Shown: in pieces, positions 18,581 to 25,594 of the stretch
Position numbering within the stretch: position 1 is the first letter of the stretch
Layout of the letters: each line of letters starts with the position of its first letter
From: JAHEFX01 sp964614585
GTDB lineage: Bacteria > Actinomycetota > Acidimicrobiia > Spongiisociales > JAENVV01
NCBI GenBank assembly: GCA_964614585.1
Contig: CAZTLW010000001.1
Span: forward strand, 1-64,000
Reading direction: 5' to 3'
Length of the DNA stretch: 64,000 bases
Notes under the pieces: generated by a model
The model's input: only the letters and a program-made list of their open reading frames with translations
Told to the model about the DNA's origin: nothing
The model's database searches: none
Translations under genes and position numbers: made by a program

Positions 18581-20146
18581 CTAGGCGACGCGTCCGAGCA
18601 GGCGCCGCAGGTCCTCGATGTTGGTGCAGCGCTCGACTGCGGTGTCGAAGTCGATGACGTTCTGGCGGACCAGGTGCGCGAGCGACTGGTCCATCGTCTG
18701 CATGCCGTGCTTGCCGCCGGCCTGCATCGCGGTGGTGATCTGGTGGATCTTCGCCTCCCGGATGAGGTTCCGGATCGCCGGCGTCGCCAGCATCACCTCG
18801 GTCGCCACCGCCCGCGAGCGGCGGTCACGCGTGGGCAGGAGCTGCTGGGTGACGATCGCCTGGATCGTCGCGGCCAACTGGACCCGCACCTGCGACTGCT
18901 GGTGGCTGGGGAACACGTCGATGATCCGGTCGATCGACTGGGGGGCGTCCTGGGTGTGCAGGGTGGCGAACACGAGGTGGCCGGTCTCGGCGGCGGTCAG
19001 CGCGGTCTGGATCGTCTCGAGGTCGCGCATCTCGCCCACGAGGATCACGTCGGGGTCCTGGCGCAGGGCGTGCTTGAGGGCGGCGCCGAAGTCCATGGTG
19101 TCCGCACCCACCTCGCGCTGGTTCACCAGCGCCCGCTTGTGGGTGTGGACGAACTCGATCGGGTCCTCGATCGTGAGGATGTGGCACGACCGCCGCAGGT
19201 TGATCTGGTCGATGATCGATGCCAAGGTCGTCGACTTGCCCGAACCGGTCGGCCCGGTGACGAGCACGAGCCCGCGGGGATACTCGGCAAACCCGTCGAG
19301 CACCTTCGGGAGGCCGAGCTCCCCGAGCGGCTTGACCACCTCGGGGATGGCCCGGAAGACGGCGCCGACGGCGTCGCGCTGGAAGAAGACGTTCATCCGG
19401 AAGCGGGCATGGCCGGGCACGGGGTGGGAAGCGTCGAGTTCGAGCGTGTTCTCCAGCGTCTCGCGCTGCTTCTCGGTGAGGATCGAGTAGATCATGGCCC
19501 GCAACTCGGCCGGGGTGAGGACGTCGTAGTCCTCCAGCGCCGTGAGGTGCCCATTGATGCGCACGATCGGCTTGGTGCCGGCGGTCAGGTGCAGGTCGGA
19601 GCCGGCCCGTTCGAGCAACTCGAGGAGCAGCGTGTTCGGATGGACCCGGGGGATCTCGTCCTGGCGGGCCGCGGCGATGCGTTCGGCGTCCCCGCCGACC
19701 CCGGGGGGGAGTTCGACGCCGAAGATCCCGTCGATCGCCTTCTCGATGGCTCGCGCCGGGGCGACGGCGACCCGGATGCCACACCCGGCCCGTGCCTCCA
19801 CCCGGTCGAGGACCTCCTCGTCGTAGGGGTCGGCGACGGCCACCTTCAGCTCGTTGCCGACCATCTCGATCGGCACGACCTGGAGGGCGCGGCAGGTGTC
19901 GGCGTCGAGGCGGTGGACGATGTCGGGGGCGAAGATGATGCCCTCGAGGTCGACGTACTCGAGGCCCACCCGGGCGGCGAAGACCCGGACGAGGTCCGCC
20001 TCGAGCACCAGGCCCTCGGAGACGACGAGCTCGTCGAACGAGGTGCCGGTCTCCTCCTCGAGGGCGAGCAGTCGCTCGAGTTGGTCGCGCGAGAGGAGAC
20101 GCTGGTCGACCAGCAGTTCGCCGAGGGTTCGTGAGTGGTTCGCCAT
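18581..20146 (-). CDS. pilT: PilT-type retraction ATPase with an extra N-terminal MshEN-like domain
   Basis: Hexameric ATPase for pilus retraction. The C-terminal 350 residues are PilT: SDLHLTAGTKPIVRINGHL, Walker A GPTGSGKS at 298-305, DPIEFVHTHKRALVNQREVG, the Walker B/Asp-box GEMRDLETI, the His box THLHTQD-like ATLHTQDAPQSIDRIID and the retraction motif AIRNLIREAKIHQI. Unusually, residues 1-145 form a second domain (TLGELLVDQRLLSRDQLERL, then VGLEYVDLEG, VVPIEMVGNELKVAVADPYD) like the MshEN/T2SSE N-domain normally found on PilB and GspE. Family PilT is about 350 residues; this is 521. The start at 20146 has AAGGAG 10 bases upstream. Confidence 0.93.
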   Translation of the reverse strand: MANHSRTLGELLVDQRLLSRDQLERLLALEEETGTSFDELVVSEGLVLEADLVRVFAARVGLEYVDLEGIIFAPDIVHRLDADTCRALQVVPIEMVGNELKVAVADPYDEEVLDRVEARAGCGIRVAVAPARAIEKAIDGIFGVELPPGVGGDAERIAAARQDEIPRVHPNTLLLELLERAGSDLHLTAGTKPIVRINGHLTALEDYDVLTPAELRAMIYSILTEKQRETLENTLELDASHPVPGHARFRMNVFFQRDAVGAVFRAIPEVVKPLGELGLPKVLDGFAEYPRGLVLVTGPTGSGKSTTLASIIDQINLRRSCHILTIEDPIEFVHTHKRALVNQREVGADTMDFGAALKHALRQDPDVILVGEMRDLETIQTALTAAETGHLVFATLHTQDAPQSIDRIIDVFPSHQQSQVRVQLAATIQAIVTQQLLPTRDRRSRAVATEVMLATPAIRNLIREAKIHQITTAMQAGGKHGMQTMDQSLAHLVRQNVIDFDTAVERCTNIEDLRRLLGRVA

Positions 20147-20174
20147 GTCCCGTTGCTCCTTCGTCCGTACCAAG

Positions 20175-20202
20175 TGTCGGTCGCCGAGTCGCCTACCTTG
20201 AG
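20175..20202 (-). promoter_or_regulatory. Sigma-28-like promoter of pilT-pilC
   Basis: CTCAAG at 20197-20202, a 16-base spacer, then CCGACA at 20175-20180 (minus strand), about 28 bases before the pilT ATG. Confidence 0.65.
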
Positions 20203-20219
20203 GGGCGACTCCGGCCGAC

Positions 20220-21902
20220 TCAGACCGTGACCCGGAGGACCTCCTCGAGGCTGGTGTCGCCCGCGGCCACCTTGCGGAGCCCGTCGACGCGCAGCGGCGT
20301 CATGCCCTGCTCGAGCGCCTTGTGGGTGAGCGCCTCCGTGGTGGCGTGCTGGACCACCATCCGCTCCACGTCCTCGGTCATCGTCATGAGTTCGTGCACC
20401 GCCATGCGTCCCCGGTAGCCGGTGCCGGCGCACGCCGTGCAACCCACCGCCCGAAAGATGGTGGCGTTCCCGCCGGGGTCGACCACGGCCGGGTCCCACC
20501 CGATGCGGTCCAGGGCGTCCTGGGTGGGCTCGTGCGGCTCCTTGCACTTCGTGCACAGGCGCCGGGCGAGGCGCTGGGCGAGCACGGCGTCGAGCGCCGA
20601 CCCCACGAGGAACGGCTCCACGCCCATCTCGATGAGGCGGCTGACGGCGGCAGGCGCCGTGTTGGTGTGGAGGGTCGACAGCACCAGGTGACCGGTCAGC
20701 GCCGATTCGATGGCGATGTTGGCCGTCTCGAGGTCCCGGATCTCGCCCACCAGCATGATGTCGGGGTCCTGGCGGAGGAAGGAGCGGAGGGCGTTGGCGA
20801 AGCCGAGCCCCGCCTTGCGGTTGACCTGCACCTGGTTGACACCGGCGAGCCGGTACTCGACGGGGTCCTCCACGGTGACGATGTTGCGCTCGGCGTCGTT
20901 GAGCACGTTGAGGGTGGCGTACAGCGTCGTCGACTTGCCGGAGCCGGTGGGGCCGCACACGAGGATCGTGCCGTAGGGCCGGCGAAACGCGTCCTGGTAG
21001 CGCTCGAGGTTGTCGTGGTGGAAGCCGAGATCGGTGAGGTCCAGCATTGCCGTCGAGTTGTCGAGGATCCGCATGACGACCTTCTCCCCGTAGATCGTGG
21101 GGAGGGTGGAGACACGGAGGTCGACCGACCCGCTGGGGGTCTTCACCGAGATGCGGCCGTCCTGGGGACGACGACGCTCGGCGATGTCGATGTCGGCCAT
21201 GATCTTCAGGCGGGACACCACCCCGGCGAGGAGCCGGCGATTGGTGCGCATCACCTCGTGGAGCACACCGTCGATTCGGTAGCGGACGCGGACGTCGTGG
21301 TCGCCGGGCTCGACGTGGATGTCGGAGGCGCCATCGCTCACTGCTTTGAGGATCACCTGGTTGACGAACTTGACGATCGGGGCGTCCGCGGACGCGGCCT
21401 CGACCGCGGCCAGGTCCTCCACGTCGATGCCGTCCTCCGACGACCCGACGAAGTCGCTGACGGCGTCCTCGAGCGAACCGAGGCGCTTCACGACCGCATC
21501 GATGTCGGGCTTCATCGCCACGTGCAGGTCGATCGATCGCCCGGTGGCGGCCTGGATGTCGTCCTTGGCGAGGATGTCGTAGGGGTTGGCGGTGGCGACG
21601 AGCAGCTTCTCGCCGTCGAAGGCGTAGGGGATCGCCTGGTGCTTGCGAGCCAACGGCTCCGGCAGGAGGGCGGCGGCAGCGGGGTCGACGGTGATCTCGC
21701 CGAGGTCGACGAACTGGTAGCCCATGTGCTTGGCGATGACCCGAACGAGCGTCTTCTCGTCGACCAACGACTCCGCCACGACGTACTTGGACAGGGTCAT
21801 GCCTGCCGTCTCGGCCGCGTCGGCGGCCGAGTACAACTGGTCGTAGGTGAGCAGGCCCTCCTCGATGAGGACGGCTGCGACACCGGCCTGTTCCTCGGTC
21901 AT
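20220..21902 (-). CDS. pilB: Type IV pilus extension ATPase
   Basis: Powers pilus polymerisation. The 560-residue product has an N-terminal MshEN domain (about 1-145, a possible c-di-GMP site), the N2 domain (DGASDIHVEPGDHDVRVRYRIDG), Walker A GPTGSGKS at 317-324, VEDPVEYRLAGVNQVQVN, Walker B region MLVGEIRDLETA, the His box LSTLHTN and the zinc tetracysteine CTKC...CTAC typical of PilB/GspE. It lies 28 bases after the DUF4388 gene and probably shares its promoter. Confidence 0.96.
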   Translation of the reverse strand: MTEEQAGVAAVLIEEGLLTYDQLYSAADAAETAGMTLSKYVVAESLVDEKTLVRVIAKHMGYQFVDLGEITVDPAAAALLPEPLARKHQAIPYAFDGEKLLVATANPYDILAKDDIQAATGRSIDLHVAMKPDIDAVVKRLGSLEDAVSDFVGSSEDGIDVEDLAAVEAASADAPIVKFVNQVILKAVSDGASDIHVEPGDHDVRVRYRIDGVLHEVMRTNRRLLAGVVSRLKIMADIDIAERRRPQDGRISVKTPSGSVDLRVSTLPTIYGEKVVMRILDNSTAMLDLTDLGFHHDNLERYQDAFRRPYGTILVCGPTGSGKSTTLYATLNVLNDAERNIVTVEDPVEYRLAGVNQVQVNRKAGLGFANALRSFLRQDPDIMLVGEIRDLETANIAIESALTGHLVLSTLHTNTAPAAVSRLIEMGVEPFLVGSALDAVLAQRLARRLCTKCKEPHEPTQDALDRIGWDPAVVDPGGNATIFRAVGCTACAGTGYRGRMAVHELMTMTEDVERMVVQHATTEALTHKALEQGMTPLRVDGLRKVAAGDTSLEEVLRVTV

Positions 21903-21930
21903 CGTCGTTCTCCCCAGCCCGGCCCCGGCG

Positions 21931-23193
21931 TCAGTCGCCGAGGGAGCTCAGTTCCTTGGCGAGGAGGCCCTTGGAGCGTCGCCTGAGCAGGTTCGGCAGG
22001 CCCCCGTTGGACTCTTCCTCGACGGCGGGTTCGTCGTCGGCGTCCCCGTCGTCGTCGACGGGCTCGTCGGCGGGCTCGTCGGCGGGCTCGTCCGCGTCCC
22101 CGTCGGCGTCCCCGTCGACCGCCTCGGCGTACTCGCCGGAGGCATCGTCGTCGACGCCCAGTTGAGCGAGCGCGTCCTCTTCGTGCATGGCCGCCACGTC
22201 GTCGTCGATCTCGTCGAGGGCCTCGTCCTGGTCGTCCTCGTCGTCGGCCCGGATGCCGGGCTTGGGGGCGTAGCCCTTGAGGCCGAAGTCGACGCCGGAG
22301 TCCTCGTCGCCGTCGCCCGCCCCTTCTGCGAGCGGGAAGGGCTCGGCGTCCATCAACGGCGGCTCCTCCTCGGGTTCCGGCTCGTCGGTGGCGGCGATGG
22401 ACACCAACTCGTTGGTCCAACCGGTGGGCCCCTCGGCCGACAGCGGGTCCTCGTCGACCTCGACGCCGGGGAACCGGTCCAACCCGCCGGTGGCCCGGCC
22501 GGCCCGGACGTTGTCGCCGACCCAGGCCAGCCCGCGGCTCACGAACGCGGCGACCTTGGAAGCGGCGTCGAACTCGCTCTCGCCGGTGTGCGACGACAGG
22601 CGCTTGACGGTGGTCCCCGACGCGATGAGGCCGAGCAGGGACCATTCGTCCTGGTTCAGCTCGACGAACTCGCTGCCCTCGGGCAGGCTCTCGGCGAGGT
22701 GGATGCGGGCCGTCATGGACGGCACGATCTCGCGGATGGCGTTCCAGGCCCGGAGCCGCTCGTCGACCTCGTCGAGGGTGTCGTCGATGGAGAGTTCGGT
22801 GCCGAGGCGGATCGAGGTGGTGACGCCCTCCTCGAACTCGAACGAGCCCTGGCGGCGGCGCATGATCTCGACGAAGGCGTCGACCGTGAGGGAGCGGACG
22901 GCTCGGTCGTAGTCGAGCGGCGAGACCTCGTCCGTGAGGAGCTCGTCGGCCGACACGTCACCCGAGGAGACCTGCTCCCAGCCGTCCCGGTCCAACAACC
23001 CCCCACCGACGAGGCGGGACTTCACGGCCCGCTCGTCGCCCGCGCAGGCGAACAGCAGTCGACCGCCCTGCAAGTAGGCCCGCATCTCCTGGTCATCCGC
23101 CTTCACGAGCAACAGGCCCGTCTGTCCCGAGCGGCCGAGCAGGCGCAGGACCTCGGGCAGGGGGAATGAATCCAGGGTGCCCGACAACGCCAT
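21931..23193 (-). CDS. DUF4388 (PATAN-like) protein of the pilus cluster
   Basis: A 420-residue cytoplasmic protein. Residues 1-110 (LSGTLDSFPLPEVLRLLGRSGQTGLLLV, then AYLQGGRLLFA and SFEFEEG) match the DUF4388/PATAN domain found in bacterial signalling proteins. Residues 150-235 look like a small helical or winged-helix region (LLGLIASGTTVKRLSSHTGES). The rest is a low-complexity acidic tail (about 265-405) with repeated Asp-Glu-Pro-Ala blocks, ending in a basic LLRRRSKGLLAKEL. Its promoter is of the pilus type and pilB follows directly, so a role in controlling pilus extension is likely but unproven. It has a perfect AAGGAGGT Shine-Dalgarno, 8 bases from the ATG. Confidence 0.75.
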   Translation of the reverse strand: MALSGTLDSFPLPEVLRLLGRSGQTGLLLVKADDQEMRAYLQGGRLLFACAGDERAVKSRLVGGGLLDRDGWEQVSSGDVSADELLTDEVSPLDYDRAVRSLTVDAFVEIMRRRQGSFEFEEGVTTSIRLGTELSIDDTLDEVDERLRAWNAIREIVPSMTARIHLAESLPEGSEFVELNQDEWSLLGLIASGTTVKRLSSHTGESEFDAASKVAAFVSRGLAWVGDNVRAGRATGGLDRFPGVEVDEDPLSAEGPTGWTNELVSIAATDEPEPEEEPPLMDAEPFPLAEGAGDGDEDSGVDFGLKGYAPKPGIRADDEDDQDEALDEIDDDVAAMHEEDALAQLGVDDDASGEYAEAVDGDADGDADEPADEPADEPVDDDGDADDEPAVEEESNGGLPNLLRRRSKGLLAKELSSLGD

Positions 23194-23201
23194 CGGTTTG
23201 A

Positions 23202-23220
23202 ACCTCCTTGTCTAGGAGGT
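23202..23220 (-). promoter_or_regulatory. Hairpin enclosing the Shine-Dalgarno of the DUF4388-pilB mRNA
   Basis: On the transcript, ACCTCC, a 7-base loop and GGAGGT form a 6-bp stem that includes the complete AAGGAGGT ribosome-binding site. If it folds it would hide that site. The stem is short, so this could equally be incidental. Confidence 0.4.
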
Positions 23221-23221
23221 G

Positions 23222-23249
23222 AATCGGCCTCGCTCAGGAGCCCCTTGAG
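23222..23249 (-). promoter_or_regulatory. Sigma-28-like promoter of DUF4388-pilB
   Basis: CTCAAG at 23244-23249, a 16-base spacer, then CCGATT at 23222-23227 (minus strand). The -35 element lies inside the last codons of aroE, so pilus transcription starts within a housekeeping operon. Confidence 0.65.
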
Positions 23250-24019
23250 TGCTTTGCCGCGGCGGCCATCGCCTCGACGGGCGGCTCGGCAGCGAACCAG
23301 AGGGCGAACGCGGCTGCGGCCTGGCCGACGAGCATGTCGAGCCCCCAACCGATGGGGAGGCCGTTGGCTCGGGCGCGGCTGACGGCCGGCGTCACCTCGG
23401 GTGCGTAGACCATCTCGAACAGGCCGGCAGCCTCTTCCACGACCCCGTCGGGCAGGTCGTCGCCGGCCATCCCGATCGGGGTCGCGTTGACGACGACAGC
23501 ACCGGTGAGTGGCTCACCCCACGCCAGTGCGCCGGCCGCTCCCAGCGAGTCGAGGGCCGCGGCGGCCTCGGGGCGGCGGGCGGCCACCCAGACCTCGTGC
23601 CGGCCGGCGAGGACGTCCACCGCCGCGCGAGCCGCTCCCCCGGCCCCAAGGACCAGCACCGGGGCGTCGATGGGCAGCCCACCCCTCGCCCAGGCGTGCA
23701 GCACGCCCGCGCCGTCGGTGGCGTGGCCGACGACCCGACCGCCGTCGACGTCGAGGGTGTTGAGCGCCCCCAGCCGCGCCGCCACCGGGTCGAGGCGGTC
23801 GACGAGGCCGACGGCGGCGGACTTGTGGGGCATGGTCACGTTGGCCCCGTCCAGACGCCCTCGACGCAGGTCCTCGATGGCGGCGGCGAGCCCGGCGGGG
23901 TCGACGTCGCGACGGCCGTAGGTGGCGTCGAGGTCCAACTCGGCGTAGGCGGCCTCGTGGATGGCGGGTGACAGGGAGTGGGCGACCGGATGGCCGAGGA
24001 CGACGAACCGCCGGGTCAC
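23234..24019 (-). CDS. aroE: Shikimate dehydrogenase
   Basis: NADPH-dependent reduction of 3-dehydroshikimate. The 261-residue product has the substrate-binding VLGHPVAHSLSPAIHEAAY (SLS serines), ANVTMPHKSAAVGLVD with the catalytic lysine, the TDGAG aspartate region and the Rossmann loop VLGAGGAARAAVD, plus VVNATPIGM. Its GTG start overlaps the mltG stop as GTGA. It is the last gene of the alaS-ruvX-mltG-aroE series, an actinobacterial arrangement. Confidence 0.95.
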   Translation of the reverse strand: MTRRFVVLGHPVAHSLSPAIHEAAYAELDLDATYGRRDVDPAGLAAAIEDLRRGRLDGANVTMPHKSAAVGLVDRLDPVAARLGALNTLDVDGGRVVGHATDGAGVLHAWARGGLPIDAPVLVLGAGGAARAAVDVLAGRHEVWVAARRPEAAAALDSLGAAGALAWGEPLTGAVVVNATPIGMAGDDLPDGVVEEAAGLFEMVYAPEVTPAVSRARANGLPIGWGLDMLVGQAAAAFALWFAAEPPVEAMAAAAKHSRGS

Positions 24020-25074
24020 GGGATGACGCCGTCGGCCTTGGCCTGGTCCTTGAGGGCGAGGAACTCGTCGTAGTCGACCGTGAAGGAGTGACTGCCGTCG
24101 GTGGAGGTGAGCACGTAGAAGAGGTAGTCACTCTCGGCCGGAGCGGCCGCTGCCTCGAGGCTGGCGACGCCCGGGGCCCCGATGGGCGTCGGCGGCAGCC
24201 CGTCCACCCGGTAGGTGTTCCAGGGGGAGTCGACCTGCAGGTCGTCGAGGGTCACGGCGCCACCCCGCCGGTCGAGCGCATAGAGGACGGTGGCGTCGAT
24301 CTGGAGCCGCATCCCCATCTCCAACCGGTTGGCGATGACCGAGGCGATGAGCGGCCGGTCCTCGTCGATGGCCGCCTCCGATTCGATCAGCGAGGCCATG
24401 ACGATCCCCTCGTACACGGTGAAGCCGGCCTCCTCGAGGCCCGACCAGTCGACGGCCGCCACCCGCTGCTCCATGGTGTCGGCGAGCAGGCCCAGCACGT
24501 CGGCGGCGGTGGCGTCGTCGAAGAACTCATAGGTGTCGGGGAACAGCAATCCCTCCCAGTCCTGCAGGCTTGCCTCGTCCGTGTCCTGGAGCAGCGACGA
24601 GGTCACGGCACCCGACAGCAAGGCCGACTCGAGCTCGGACCGCTCGATGGGCGACTCACGGACGATGACGTCGAGGATCTCATCGACTCGGAGACCCTCG
24701 GGGATCGTCAGGCGGTAGGTCTCGATGACCGGCCCGGCGACGAGGGCGTCGATGATGACGTCGGCCGATGACCCCGAGACGAGCGTGTACTCCCCCGCCT
24801 GCAGCTGCGCACCCGCCGATCGCTCCCGGACTGCCTGGTCGAATGCCGAGGCCGCGATGACGCCCTCCTCCTCGAGCAGCCCGGCGATGGAGCGGGCCGT
24901 GGATCCCTCGGGGACCACGACCACCACCTCCTGGCCGGCCACGATCGTGGCGTCCGGCCCCCCGCCGAGCCCCGACGCCCACTCTGCGAGCCCCGTGGCA
25001 CCCCACCACGTCACGAGACCCACGGCGGCGACGACGGCGACGATGACGAGCGGACGTAGGGCAGAGCGCGACAT
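24016..25074 (-). CDS. mltG: Endolytic murein transglycosylase MltG
   Basis: Membrane-anchored lytic transglycosylase that releases growing glycan strands. An N-terminal membrane helix (PLVIVAVVAAVGLVTWW) is followed by a LysM-like region (VVPEGSTARSIAGLLEEEGV and QAGEYTLVSGSSADVIIDAL) and the YceG catalytic core with WEGLLFPDTYEF, VMASLIESEA (catalytic Glu) and SPWNTYRVDGLPPTPIGAPG. The ATG at 25072-25074 (MSRSALRP) is preferred; a GTG three codons upstream is possible, and neither has a clear ribosome-binding site. Confidence 0.93.
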   Translation of the reverse strand: MSRSALRPLVIVAVVAAVGLVTWWGATGLAEWASGLGGGPDATIVAGQEVVVVVPEGSTARSIAGLLEEEGVIAASAFDQAVRERSAGAQLQAGEYTLVSGSSADVIIDALVAGPVIETYRLTIPEGLRVDEILDVIVRESPIERSELESALLSGAVTSSLLQDTDEASLQDWEGLLFPDTYEFFDDATAADVLGLLADTMEQRVAAVDWSGLEEAGFTVYEGIVMASLIESEAAIDEDRPLIASVIANRLEMGMRLQIDATVLYALDRRGGAVTLDDLQVDSPWNTYRVDGLPPTPIGAPGVASLEAAAAPAESDYLFYVLTSTDGSHSFTVDYDEFLALKDQAKADGVIP

Positions 25075-25121
25075 GGGTGCCACGAATTGTGGCAGCGGCG
25101 CGACTGAATCAGTAGCAAGGT

Positions 25122-25171
25122 GGGTACCGAGTACTTCGTACTGAGTACTCGGTACGTGGTACTCGGTACCC
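25122..25171. repeat. GTACTC/GAGTAC repeat cluster upstream of mltG
   Basis: Several overlapping copies of GGTACCGAGTAC and its inverse lie within 50 bases between ruvX and mltG, so many alternative small hairpins can form. Related words occur at 11789-11809 and 29621-29655. Confidence 0.65.
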
Positions 25172-25177
25172 GGCCCC

Positions 25178-25594
25178 TCAGGGCCGAGCCTGCACGTCCA
25201 GCCAGCCCTGCAGCATCACGCTGGCCGCCACCGCGTCGACCTGCTCCCGGCGCCGACGGCGATCGCGCTCACGGGCGGCGAGCAGCTCCTCGGCCCGCGT
25301 CGTGGTGAAGCGCTCGTCGGCGAACTCGACCGGGAGCCCCGTGGCATCGGAGACGAGTTCGGCGAGGGCACGGGCTCCCTCGGCAGAGGGACCCTCGTGC
25401 CCGCCGAGTCCCGTGGGCAGGCCCACGACGACGCGGGCCGGGTCGAGCTCCTCGACGAGGGCGGGGAGCCGGTCCTCGAACTCGCCTGCCGGGACGCTCC
25501 CCACGGGGCGGGCGGTGATGCCCAGGGGATCGGAGACGGCGACGCCGATTCGCACGGTTCCGTAGTCGAGGCCGAGGACTCGCCCGACGCTCAT
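25178..25594 (-). CDS. ruvX: RuvX/YqgF-family putative Holliday junction resolvase
   Basis: RNase H-fold protein of 138 residues. The N-terminal strand GRVLGLDYGTVRIGVAVSDP carries the first catalytic aspartate, followed by VVVGLPTGLGGHEGPSA, FADERFTTTRAEELL and the C-terminal VDAVAASVMLQGWLD with the last acidic residue. In E. coli YqgF also functions in 16S rRNA processing. The ATG overlaps the alaS stop as ATGA. Confidence 0.93.
   Translation of the reverse strand: MSVGRVLGLDYGTVRIGVAVSDPLGITARPVGSVPAGEFEDRLPALVEELDPARVVVGLPTGLGGHEGPSAEGARALAELVSDATGLPVEFADERFTTTRAEELLAARERDRRRRREQVDAVAASVMLQGWLDVQARP

Noticed and set aside
22040..22140. DNA tandem repeats in the DUF4388 gene as a separate element
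   Set aside because: They encode the acidic Asp-Glu-Pro-Ala tail in frame and are explained by protein low complexity.
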